NCBI GenBank assembly: GCA_028015205.1
Contig: CM051521.1
Location: 124,628,614 to 124,692,613 of the forward strand
Origin: Mytilisepta virgata
Taxonomy: Eukaryota; Mollusca; Bivalvia; Mytilida; Mytilidae
Direction: 5' to 3'
DNA: 64,000 nt
Below the pieces are notes generated by a model. The model was not told the origin of the DNA. It did no database searches and worked only from the letters and a program-made list of their open reading frames with translations. This document shows, in pieces, positions 29,201-43,058 of the stretch (position 1 is the stretch's first letter; every line of letters begins with the position of its first letter). The position numbers and the translations under genes were made by a program.

Positions 29201-32200
29201 TTATTCTCCTGGTAAGAAAGTGGGAATGCCACAAGTTCCCGACATAATTAATCGTAATCAACATGTTTTTTCATCGGAAGATGGCTTCCCTCCACCTCCA
29301 CCATCAGTCTTCTTTCCCCCAGAAAGAGGTAAGAGAGAAATATAAAAATGAAAGGATATGGGGTATGAATCAGTGATATAATATGGTTATAGGTTAACAT
29401 ATGGTGTAAAGTGAAAAGCATGTTTTTATGTGATGATATTCTCACTGGTATTTGAAGTAGAGATATATAGGGGTAACCATGTGGCCTTAAGGTGTGAGAT
29501 TACACAACAAAACTTGTACTAAATTGCGTCCTTGATACACTTGTGTCAGATTCAACAACATTTTTGGTGGTCAACCACTGAGGAATTGACAGACAGTTCA
29601 AATAATACAGTAACAGAACTTTAACTGGTCAGCCATGTTGAGAACTTTGGGGTTTCATCCACCTTGAGATATGACAGACAGTTCAAATGTGGTAAAAGGA
29701 CTCTGTATATATTATTTTCAGTGGGTGTCTCTTATTTGCTTATTGTTATAAGTTAAATGAATGGAATGCTGTGTTTATTTTGGATTCATGGTAACTTGTG
29801 TTCAGTTTTTCACCTCTGATTCAGGGTCATTTAGTGCTTGTCTGGTGGTGGGGGAATGTTGCTTTTTGTTGAAGGCCAAACAATGACCCCAAGATATAAT
29901 CAATTTTGATTAATTCTATCCTGTGGGATGATTTTTCATTACTGTTTCATACTCATAGTTTGAGATAACCAAGGTGTTTAATTTTTTGAGCTCAAGGACA
30001 AATTCTACTGTATTCCATATAAAATTTAGAAAGTGTTTTGTCCCAAGGAAAATGGATATTAACTCTATACCATCATACTCTATCTTATAACAACATTAGT
30101 GACAATTAAAGATATTATTTCTTCATTAGATTGTATCACAATCACCATAAAATTAAATTTGTCATCTTTAATTGTATATTTAATTCATCTTTACCATGAC
30201 AATTATATTGATTACGAACACTTATAATGGTTTTCCACACAACAAGTACTTTACTTAGAATTTTTATACAATGACTAGCTTTATAATAACATCATTGTCA
30301 ATTAAAGACAACCTTTCATTGAATGATCTGTTTTCTAATGTCATAAAATGTTAATTTTATTCAGGTGTAATTAGTACTTATTTCTGCAATGTCACTGCAC
30401 TAGCTGGCCAGCCAATGTTCTTCATATACCACAATTTATTTAATTATTTTCCAAACTGATATAATATTTTAATAATTTACTTCTGATGTATATTATTTAT
30501 GTGCTATATTGTAAACACAAATCTTAGTCAGATGCATATTTGTACAATAAATCCATTTAAAGATGATGTATTGCTTTATAAAAACCAACTTTACTTTTTT
30601 CCTGTATAATTACTTCTTCTAAAGAAATATGACATATTACTAACATTGATATAAAATATGCAGATGATGTGTTACACTGTAAAATTAAATCTTCATACAT
30701 TATAATATCAGTTTCTTTGGTTAATTTAATACTGACATAATACCCTCCTTGTATTACACAACATGAATGTAAAACTTTTATAAATTAATTTTATGGTTGA
30801 ACTATATTTAACAGGATTAAATGTCAAAACAGTGGGGTCCCACTATGTATTGCAATCATTGCTAAAAATAGCTACATGTGATGAATACTAAATTCCATGT
30901 CATTCTTGGGATTTCCCTTATGCTGACAACTAATTAGAAACAGACAATAAAGCAGCATCAGATACATTAGAAACAGACTATAGAAACCATCAAGTGTGTA
31001 GGTCATAAATATATTGATGGAATGTTGATCTGACCAGTTTATAATTGTAGTGTTTGTTAAGGAATATTCAATATATTATTGATGCAGTAGTGTTTTTAAA
31101 GATTCTATGTAATTACCACAGGGAATTCTTAATAACATACTTTGTTTTGACATTTTCTGGAAATTTTGTCTTACAGATCACGATGTGAGATACATATCAC
31201 CACATTACAGTTCTTATGAGGTAAGTTCTAAAATACTGCCAGAATAAAAGGTTTATACAATACATCTTTTTAATAGCACTATAAATTGTTTTTATTTTCA
31301 TACTTTGTAATAAGGTAGAAGGTTAGGCCAAATCTTGTTAGATTAGATAAGACAAAAAATCAGCGTGAAGAAGATCTGGACCTAAGGAGGAGTAGATCTT
31401 CACACAGCTGGAGGTGTATCTTATCATCATCTTCTAATTCTGTTGACTTTGTAGAATAATGTTATTTATGGACAATAACACTTCCATCTTACATAACACT
31501 AGTTTATTGAAGTCTTTCAAAAATCAATTCTTTATTTCTGTAAGGAAATTATACAATAGATTGCTTCATTTGCAATTCTCCAGATATCTGTGTCTTTCAT
31601 AGTTTTATTGGTTTTACATTCCTAGTTTTATTTATTTAATCATAATGATAGTTTTTTTTGCCTTTTACTTCCCTATTTGCTGTATGACAAAAATTGTAAC
31701 TAACCTCAATCTTGCATGTAATAAATTTTGTATGGATTTGACTGTACATAATTTTGTTCTGTATGTGGATGGATTATTGTCCTGTATGTGGATGGATTAT
31801 TGTCCTGTATGTGGATGGATTATTGTTTAATATCCAGTAGCAATTTCTACATGCATATCAGGATGAGAACAAGTTGATATGATATGAATATGAACCCTGC
31901 TTTGCACTAGACCGACACGCTGAGCCAGATATTTAACATGCTAGCTTATGAGGTAACAGTCAGCAGGAAGACATATCACCCCATCCCGACACATTATACT
32001 GACTCTGAGCAGACCAGTCTTTGCTCTTACTCTTAGATGCACTGTGCTTGGTGGTAAAGCAGCAAATACCAAGTTTAATGTCTATAGTTTAACACAGAAA
32101 TATTGAACCCTCGATCCTCAGCACTCTAGGCAAGCACATCACCACAAGATCATGAGGTGGTGTTATGTTTATGAATTAAAGGCATATTTCCCTGTGGAAC

Positions 32201-35200
32201 AACTGAGAAATGTTCTTAACAATTGTCTTATGTGTTTTTTCTATCCTAAACAGGAGAAGATTCAGTAATGTTTAGGGGAGAGGGTCATTAAAGAGAGAAA
32301 CCCATTTATTTGGTGGAGGGGAAATGTGGCTGTAAAAAAAGAATTTGAAGTAAAAGTCGACTTGTAATAATTTGTAAACAAAAAGCAAGCTAAAAAATAT
32401 GATGAAAAAAAAGCAAGACTGAAAGTTCCCTGAAGTCAAAAGCGTAAATAAATTAATAAATAAATAAATAAATAAATAAAACAAACTGGGCTCATGGATG
32501 GCAGTGTATTAGTTTTACTCCTGAGAAAGAGTTATTAATGATAAAAAGAATCCCCATCTTATCTGTCTGCTGTAAATAACATGTATATTACATATTGATG
32601 ATACATTGATATTTAATATACTGTAAATTATTGTGTAGATAACAGATTATGGATGGAGACATTGTAACAATACTTGTTATCACCAGTACATATATTGTAG
32701 AAGATAGTATCATCTTGCAATGAAGCTTTGTATCCCATTTTGGTTCACAGTATTTATGACCTCATCTTCTGTCTAGATTATACGAAAAAATATTAAATGA
32801 AATTACAAATGTGCCATTTTCATGACTTTTTATCTTGCGGGATAAAAACAATGTATGTATATTGTTGGAAAATATATAGTTTATTTGTACTCGTGAAACA
32901 GATGTAAACCTCACATTTCTATCTGTTTCTTAACTCGTAGAAATAAAGTATATTTTCTGGAAGTGTAAATATACATGTATTGTTTATTGGACTCAAATGT
33001 AGGTGGCTGTAGCTACTTTTTAACCTCATTCATAGATTTTTAGTCTTTATTATTTTAGTTATTCAAACTTCCTATAACTTGTACTGTTGGTCCCTTGGGT
33101 GTTCATGCGACCAATTTACTATTGTATTTTAGAAGTCTTTTAAATCAATTATAATCAAAATCTCCCAGTGAACCAAGACCTTGTCAGTAATTATATCCAT
33201 TGAGGTTTTTAGTAACAAAGTGTATATGTAACCACAGTCTCTTGTTGTACTGATAAAAAGTGATCAAGTTATCAGCAATACTTTCAGTATGTTCAATATT
33301 GACCACATTCTCAAAGTGCATTAAGTTCTCAAATGATCTGGTAATTTAGATTTGGCAGGTACCCAGTCATCTACAGTAGTCAAACACGTTCAGTGTTAAT
33401 TGTAACATACTTATGCCAGATCTTGTCAGATTTTGCAAAAATTTGAGCTAATGTTTTGTGTGAATCTTGGATGTGTGATCTTGTCAGATTTTACAGAAAT
33501 TTGAGGCAATCTTATGTATGGACTTACTCAGATCTTTGGTTTTTGATCTTGTCAGATTTTACAGAACTTTGAGGCAATCTTATGTATGGACTTGCTCAGA
33601 TCTTTGGTTTTTAATTTTGTCAGATTTTATAGAAATTTGAGGCAATCTTATGTTTGAAATTAACAAGATCTTTTATGTGTGATTTTGTTAGATATTTGAT
33701 GTTCTATGTTCATAGAAATATTTTATTAATAGTAATATGACTTTTATATTACACCTTATATAACTTTTTTCAGGAGAGCATATTCCCAAATTCAAAATAG
33801 ATTTCCAGAATTTGAAAAAATCTTAAAAAAACATATATGACAATTCATTAATTTTGAAGTTTTGGGGATGAAGAGATACTTGAATTTACATTTGCTAAAT
33901 TAGTGTATCTAAACAAGTGAGGATTTTGCTCTTATTTGCTTTCACAGTGAAAATTCTAAAATTTGATATACAAATTCCATTAGAAAGAAATGATTTTATG
34001 TTATATAAGACCTGTTGAATGATTGACATCTTTCTAAGTATCTCAAGTTGATATTGGAAAGTTTTTACTCATCACAAATATCATACAGAAAAACTTATCT
34101 GATTCTATTTAGTTTGGTTTATATTTTATTTGATTAAAATGCTGTAATAGTTTTGACATTAAATGTTTTTCATTTGTTAAAAAAAAGCTGACTTATTATT
34201 AAAAAAAAATGTAAATCCTTGTTAAACTTCTTATCACATTTGATATTGCAAACTAGTCCTTTTTAAAGGTACCGCAGTATGAATTTTCACTTTCACACAT
34301 ATTTCCTTGTCAGGATATTTATCTCATACCCGATATATATAAAATTGTCACCCTGTTACTGTCAGTATTACGAGCTCTCAGCTTTTCATTGTGTCTTATT
34401 TTTTAAAAAATTCCATGATCCAACTTCTTTACCTCTTTCTCTGATAATAATCAAATGGTCTCTTGGGCCAGAGTTAGCTTGAGATTTGATGTCCATATTT
34501 AAGAGGCCATAATATGGTGCATGTATATTATATTGTTTTTGACACATTGGACTTATTTATCACCCACACTAGTCCAAGATGCATCTAACACCAAAAGCGC
34601 TTTTTTAGAATTTGCTTGGGCCGTGAGATGTCGGAGCACACTACATATACAAAGCAGGGACATTTGCCGATTCTATTCAGAATTGGAACTTGATGTTTTT
34701 GAATGAAAGGTTTATTTTCTACCAAGAAACCTTATGATTTCACTTCTATTTCCATTTAGCTCTTCAATTAAGTTTATAGTCCCCAATTATTAAGGGGATA
34801 ATAAATAAAAACTTTTTTGGTATGGATATTGTATGTGGTCTGTTTACAACCATATGATATGTTGATTTCACTATGTACCGGTAAGTCACTTTTGGTCTTT
34901 TGTTGAGGTAGACAAGAGTGAGCTTCAGTTTAGTCGGTATCTTTAATATGATATCCCTTACAGGTCTCATTGTAGTACAGTATTGTTTTACATCCATTGG
35001 ACTAATTGTGTTCAATGTATTCATGGCTGTTACTTTGTAGCTATTTAAGAGTGAGCTTTTTTTAGATTGTTGAATTTGATGTCCCTTAGTGTAATATTGT
35101 TTTACATTCATTAGACATATCTTTCACTATTAGAGTATTTTGTCCCTAGGTAAGATTGTGTTTCACAATGTCCCCTCCATAGCAAATCATGGTACAATAT

Positions 35201-38200
35201 TGTTCTACTTTAATAATACTAATTGATATCAATATAGCCATCACTATAGGATAGAATATTAACTAATCAATAATTACAGCCATTTAACATCTGTCATTCA
35301 CAATGTAAATACTTCTATCTGTATTTATGGTACTGTAATTACAACATTAATTGATTTATTAAAACCTTCTATTTCACACTTCAATAGAGTTTTCAGTTAT
35401 ACTGATTGTGAACAGGCACGATCAGTCAGGAGTTTAAATAAGGATTTACTATTGATGAGTTATGAATATTTTTTAAGGAACATTAATGGAGTCTGACCAC
35501 TATAGGGATCAAAGAGATGTTTTTATGACTATGAAACTACTATTGATTGGATGGGATGTATAATGACATAGAAATGATCCCACATTTAATTGTTTCCTCA
35601 ATATCATACTGAAATGTTTGAAGTAGAATTTTATTGGAAATAAAAGGATATTGATAAAATAAAAAATAGTAAATATTGACAAAGTTAAATTTAAAATTAG
35701 GTAGATATTGGAATGCAATAGTTTTATTATCACAAAATATTGAACCATAAAACGTTTTGTTTTAATAAAAGATTTAGTGATTCATAAGATATAGTCAAAT
35801 AACAGGCTAACTAAACATTGGAGATTCCTTTCACATTAGTAGGTGAAAATAAGGAGAAAATCTTTTTTTTATTTCTACTTTTTGGGTTACAATTTTGACT
35901 TTCTACATTTTTGGCCTTGAGCACAACTAGTAAGTTGTAATTTGATGAAAAATACATATCTTGTACATTAAAATGAGAATCATATACTGTTACACAAAGT
36001 AAAGGAAGTCCTACAGAATACACAGCTTCATATTATGCAAGATTATTTATTTTCATTGTCTGGAGTGACTAAGAAGAAAGTTTTGCATAGAAGTATTCCG
36101 TTAGGATAATTTCTGCACATGATAGACAATACATTGGTGATGGTAATGACCATACCACTGTTTATTCCATTATAATAGATCCATATTTCTGACAGTTTCA
36201 ATCAATCATAATTCTTATCATCAGCCTCTGTGTATTGGCTTACCAGTTGGGGGTAATTTGTATATTGCATGATCTTAATAATTTAAATAATATAAAGTAT
36301 GCCTATAAAGACATGTGTTATTTCAGGCCAGGGCTATAAGGAATTTTTAGATACCATTCATAACATATCTACATCCTCATGCTTGCAAACCATTATTTTG
36401 AATCCACATATGAAATAATGGGTTGTATCCTTCATGCTCATATATAACATTTTGCACTTTGATGTTAGAACAGCAACCATGGTTGGACTTTAGTCATTTA
36501 TGGATTATACTTGTTACAAGTCCCTCTCTAAATCAATTTCTATCAATTAAATTTGTTATCTTTAACAAATAATGTTTTCTTTATTACTCTCCAAAGCAGT
36601 CAGTAGTTCAGATGGCAATACAATCTATATGTAAAATTAAGAGAAGGACTTGTATGTATATAGTTTATAGATTTTGTGATATGTAAACATTACATCCTTA
36701 ATTTCCTAATTTTAGAATATTTGGTGTGTACTCAAAAAATGTTCACAGCAAATGTTTAAAAATTCTATAATAACTTTTTGTGGGTCATTCGCATAAGATT
36801 TCTATAAAATGAACTCAGATACACAATTTCCTGCATATTCTACATTTATTTTCAAGGACACAAAATTTGTAGTTTATAAGTTGTTATGAATTGTGCATTT
36901 TACTAACTACTTAAAAATCATTGTTCCACTGCATCAACAAAAACTAGAAAAAATTGGTATCCAATGAAAAATATTGAATTTACATTATAGTGGAATTTTG
37001 ATGGACTATAACAAAGAAAAAAATCTGAAAAGCTGTTTTAAAAAGTGTTAACCTCAGAGAATTTCTAAAAGCATTGATTTTTGTGATCTTTCTGGTATTT
37101 CCTTTCATCATTGCTTCAGTTTTCCTTGGAGATCTACAGAAATTAGTACTTAATGTTCAGTGAACTGATCACTCTCTAGTCAAAATACTTTTCTTTTTAG
37201 CTACAGTGGAAACTGTATCTGAATTCCAGGTTAGAATAAACATAATATTGGTTTGTAATTTGAGGAAACATAATATTGGTCTATAATTTGTTTTTATTTG
37301 ATATTTCCTGATTATTATATATCAAGTTTGTCAGTTTACAAAGAGTCCTTCATTTAATGTTTTGGAACACAAAGGAGGGAGGGGAGTTTAGACATTTTTA
37401 AATCAGTTTTGATTAAATTGAGAATTCTACTTTATTGTGATAAAGCTGCAGCTTTTAATGCATTCATGTTTTAAATTTCACACTTTAAATTCTGAGAATT
37501 TTTAAATAAACTAGGTACAAAAATTCTGACAAAGGACAAATGGAGACTTTTTAGATTTTAAATGTGTTAAGATGTATCAATTTGTTGCTATTTTAATTAT
37601 GTGTAATTTGATATATTTTGTACTTTAGTAAGAAAAGTTGGTTTTATATATTTCAGAGTAGAAATAAATCTTTATGGGTTATGTGGTCAAGTTAGTTTTC
37701 TAACAAAGGGGTGGCCATGCACTGAACTTATCCTTATACACGGTCACCATACAACAACCTGTTCTACAATAAGGATATCCTTTGATCATAGGAGCATTCT
37801 AGTGCAGTGGGCTGTTTGTCATTTCTAATTGCCAATTAAAATCCTCTTTCCTTATGCCTAGTATTATCTATAGCCTGCATCTTTTACAGAGAAATACAGA
37901 AAGTGCAGTTTATCTTCAGTGTTAATAAGTACAATAGGGATCAGGTTTCCTTGTGAGAATAGATTAATTGTACATTAGAGTATGGATTGATATAGATTAC
38001 TTAATGGACTGATAACTTGGTTCAAAGTCAATAATTGAATAAAAGTATGGATATTGATATTTGTAATTTTGTCAATATTGCAATTTTTTAAAATTCTATA
38101 AGGTAAGGTGTTCTGCAAAGAGGAACACTGTAGTAATATTCAAGCTATATGTGTTAAAAAGATTTTTAAAAATCCCATAATGGTTAATAATTGAGTGTGT

Positions 38201-41200
38201 ATAAAGTTATTTGATGGGTAGCAAGTAAGAAATTTATAAATATAAGAGCCCATGAGATAACATACATGTACCATATGGTTGAACATGGGAAGAGATTAGT
38301 TACATCCAAGGTTTGTCATATGGCCTTTAAAATGGAGCAATATCCCCCAACCACAAGACAAGACACATTCACAAATAAGCACAAGAATGACAATAAACAT
38401 ATAACAAAAAATATAGGCAAGTGACAGCCACTGAAAATACAGGGTAGAATATCCTTTTTATGATGTGGTAATACCATGCTACACTTGTCCTACTGGTAAT
38501 ACCATGCTACACTTGTCCTACTGGTAATACCATGCTACACTTGTCCTACTGGTAATATCATGCTACACTTGTCCTACTGGTAATACCATGCTACACTTTG
38601 TCCTACTGATAAAACCATGCTATACTTGTCCTACTGGTAATATCATGCAACACTTGTCCTACTGGTAATACCATGCTAAACTTTGTCCTACTGGTAAAAC
38701 CATGCTACACTTGCCCTACTGGTAAAACCATGTTACACTTGTCCTACTGGTAAAACCATGCTACACTTGTCCTACCAGTAATACCATGCTACACTTGTCC
38801 TACTGGTAATACCATGCTATACTTGTCCTACTGGTAATACCATGCTACACTTGTCCTGCTGGTAATACCACGCTACACTTGTCCTAGTGGTAATACCATG
38901 CTACACTTGTCCTGGTAATACCATGCTACACTTGTCCTACTGGTAATACCATGCTACACTTATCCTACTGGTAATACCATGCTACACTTGTCCTACTGGT
39001 AATACCATGCTACACTTGTCCTACTGGTAATACCATGCTACAATTGTCCTAGTGGTAATACCATACTACACTTGTCCTACTGGTAATACCATACTACACT
39101 TGTCCTATTGGAAATACCATGCTACACTTGTCCTACTGGTAATACCATGCTACACTTGTCCTGGTAATACCACGCTACACTTGTCCTACTGGTAATACCA
39201 TGCTACACTTGTCCTGGTAATACCACGCTACACTTGTCCTACTGGTAATACCGTGATACACTTGTCCTACTGGTAATACCATGCTACACTTGTCCTGGTA
39301 ATACCATACTACACTTGTCCTACTGGTAATACCATGCTACACTTGTCCTACTGGTAATACCATGCTACACTTGTCCTACTGGTAATACCATGCTACACTT
39401 GTCCAACTGCTAATTCCATGCTATACTTGTCCTTCTGGTAATACCATGCTACACTTGTCCTACTGGTAATACCATGCTACACTTGTCCTACTGGTAATAC
39501 CATGCTACACTTGTCCTACTGGTAATATCATGCTACACTTGTCCTACTGGTAATACCATGCTACACTTGTCCTACTGGTAATGTGAGAACAATAGGAACA
39601 AATGAGAATAAATTACAATTCCAAGCCGTAACATTGATATAAAAAATATTGCATTAACATGTAGAACATGTAATATTATAACCACCTAAGATTTAAGTAC
39701 AGGTTTTAAGAGTAATTTCTGAAATTGTCTCGGGTTATGTTAAAAAGACTGCTTTGTGAAATTGTCACCAGCATAAAGATTTTCTCAGCTGTTGTCAGAC
39801 TCTGTGACTATAGAAAAGTTAGAAAATGCTGACAACAGAGAAAACATCGAGAAAACATTGATTCCTATAATTATTGGTTTTCCTGATGTCCTCAGTCTAT
39901 CAAATACTTAGAAATGGTAATTAAGTAAAAAATCACTTCTTAACAATCACCTTACTCAGCAGAAATTCTTTAATGAACAATTTATCCAGTTATTTCTTTC
40001 AGAGAGAGTTTCATATTTATACATAACCAATGTAAAATGTAAAAAAGAATGGGTAGATTGTGATTGTATATAGAAATACTTAGAATTATTTAAACTGTAA
40101 AAAATTTGAATAAAGAATTATAAATTTATTTTTATACTTTTACATTTCAGACAAATTTCTTATATTTATTTAAACTGTATATTTTTATGTGTGCTCTGTC
40201 ATTTGAAAGTAGATTACAAAAATTCAAGATTCTGCTTATTTCACTAAAATGAATAAGAATAAACCATTTTGTTGCAGGTTCATATTTTTTACTATTTCAA
40301 AGATTAGACACTCAGACTAGTATTCTATTGTAAATGATATCCCATGTCCCTATAGAGGTAAGATATGGGATAGGAGAAATATCTCCTCAAGAGACTACAG
40401 AGACATGAGACGGCAACATTCGGAAGGAGCGACTGTTCAGATGGGATAGACTTGCTCACATTCCTTTCCAATTTAATATATTATATTTTTTATATTAAAT
40501 TATGAAAATGCTTTGAGAGAGTCAAATATGCAGAGGATACAGCACGTTGAAAGTGGAAACAGCTGGATAGTTATCTGTTAATCTGATGGTTAAACAATAC
40601 TAGTCAGAGAGATCTAATCAAATATACAGGGACTTGAAACAAGTCTACACATAAGGGTAACTTCCATAAGCAGTATATATCAGTATATACAGACGTGCCA
40701 CTGGCAAGGGTCATTTTCCAATCTGTCATGATTGGGCCTGATAGGGTCACTTAATTTAATCCTTCCCGATTCTGTTCCAGTGACAAGTGATATTTAGGTC
40801 AGTCTGTGGCTATAAGCTGTCAAATTCTAGTAAACTGTAGACATGATGCTATCAATGAAGCACATACCAATCAAGAGTTTTACAACACCTTACGCTCAAA
40901 AGTGAGAGAAATGTGTACAATTCATACCGATATCTGTTGAAATTTTGTTAGCCTTTTGACATCTGATTACCACTCATCATGTATTGATGCATTTTATTGT
41001 CCCTTGTGGGCCCTTAATTGGTAATAAACTGATTTGATTTGATTTTTTGTATTATTTATTGAGTTTTCACTGACTTAAATGTATTGACATTGTCAGTGGG
41101 AACGTATTCAGACGGTATTGTTGAAATGGTATATAAATCATTGAGTGGCAAATCATAATGTATAAAGGATGGAACTATCAGGCATTTTTAAATAACCAGT

Positions 41201-41724
41201 GTAACTATAAACCTCGGTGGAAACTTTCAGAAAATCAATTGTAATTTACCATATGGAACGGTCATAATTTGTGTACCTAACTTTATGAATGTGTCAGGTT
41301 TTTCAGTTTCTTCAGTATATCAACGGGTGTATTCCCGAAAACCAATCAACACTTCTGTACCAAAATATACTCTAAGTCACCCCCTGTGAACTTTCCGAGT
41401 GCCCACCTAATTAAGTGACAATTAATGTGTCGGTGTGAAATAATAATGTATCCATCAATCCCTTGTCCGACTCCATGTAAAATAAATTAAACAGCAAGAT
41501 ATCTGCAGATAATAGACGAAATATCATTTGAAAATTTTTAACCGCAAACTCCACCCACACCAAGAATTACAGTATTTACTCCCGCCTATATTAGATTGAC
41601 AAGGAAGGCGTCTGAAGTAAACCTCTCTCCATAATCGACCATCAATAATGACACCTGTCAATATTTAGTATGGAAAAGATTAAACAAAAAACGAACTTTG
41701 TCGATTTAGATCGTTTGTTTAACT

Positions 41725-41785
<61 letters not shown>

Positions 41786-43008
41786 TTACTCTCTAGACAA
41801 AAGTATATATAACCTCTATAGATCCGATTCCACTGCCTGTGAGCGAACTGACGGATTGCTTGGGATATCTTATCTCTATATAGTACATGTGTTAATCATT
41901 TAGAATAGTATTCTATTGTAAATGATATCCCATGTCCCTATAGAGGTAAGATATGGGATAGGAGAAATATCTCCTCTAGAACTAGAAACATAGGATTTGA
42001 TAAACTACCTTCGCCGCTACAAACCCCAAAATCCTAATTCTGTCAATACTCACTTCACCCCCTTAAAAAGTAAAGTTCAAGAAACAATGACCAATATATA
42101 ATCTCATTAATTTTGATTACTTTCCCATATCTGCCAAAGTGTCACGGAATACGGGGTATTTCCTCCTGTGAAGGCTCAAAACTAGAATTTTTGCAGTCCA
42201 CAATTTACAACGAAAAAAATCAATAACTAGTGCATTGGGGTTTTTTTTCATAAAAGGGCCAGAAAAACTTGTTAATGATGAATTTTAAGGGCCCTGTTAT
42301 GGATTTTTTTGTTGCTGAATATTATTTCACATGTGAAATCACCAATGGCCATCTTGAAATGTTGTAATGGTATATGCTCTCATACCTATAAAATTCTTCA
42401 ACATTTCAATTAGACAATTATCATGTTACTCGATGAACAAAAAATGAAAATGTAAACCATGAATTTAATTCATTAGAACTTATAACAGGTAGTGTAGCGG
42501 GCTGAAATTATCCATACAGATCGATCCCTTGTGAGAAAAGTCTGACATATTGACATTTGTCAAACGATGACAGAGAAGAAAAATGGACCACATGTTTGAA
42601 GATTTCAAAACCAATAAATCCATAGTTTCTTATATCGGTCTGTGTATGTATAGGACACACTATTGCTTGTACAATACTCAAAATAAACACATATGTCAAA
42701 ACTAAGACATTTATTTGTTTTGACTGAAACTTCCAGTCTCATAATAACCCATATGTCTAAAATTGATACCATACCAAGTGTAAATAAAACTACGCGAAAT
42801 TGATGCGATCTGTCAAAAGATACCAACTGAATATAAAGCAGACCCTTTCAAGTCATACACCTGCACTTTGGTTCGTGTGAATGCAAACACAAGTTCTCCT
42901 GACATTATTTATTTAACAAATCAAGCATATCAAAACAAAGATCAGATGGATGGCATATTGACACAAAACATGTAAAATTCCGAATTCTATGACAATTTAA
43001 CTTTCTTG

Positions 43009-43058
<50 letters not shown>

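Noticed and set aside
34521..34706. Short open frame with a moderately protein-like translation
   Set aside because: No splice signals in a phase compatible with Caskin, no recognisable domain, and within the length expected by chance.
38466..39582. CRISPR-like array
   Set aside because: Repeats are directly adjacent with no unique spacers, in a eukaryotic intron; it is a minisatellite.
40371..40450. A GAG|GTAAGA site and Arg-rich open stretch that looked like a Caskin exon
   Set aside because: The GTAAGA sits in repeat B, which occurs twice and belongs to the retrotransposon. The stretch ends in a stop and has no acceptor in the right phase.
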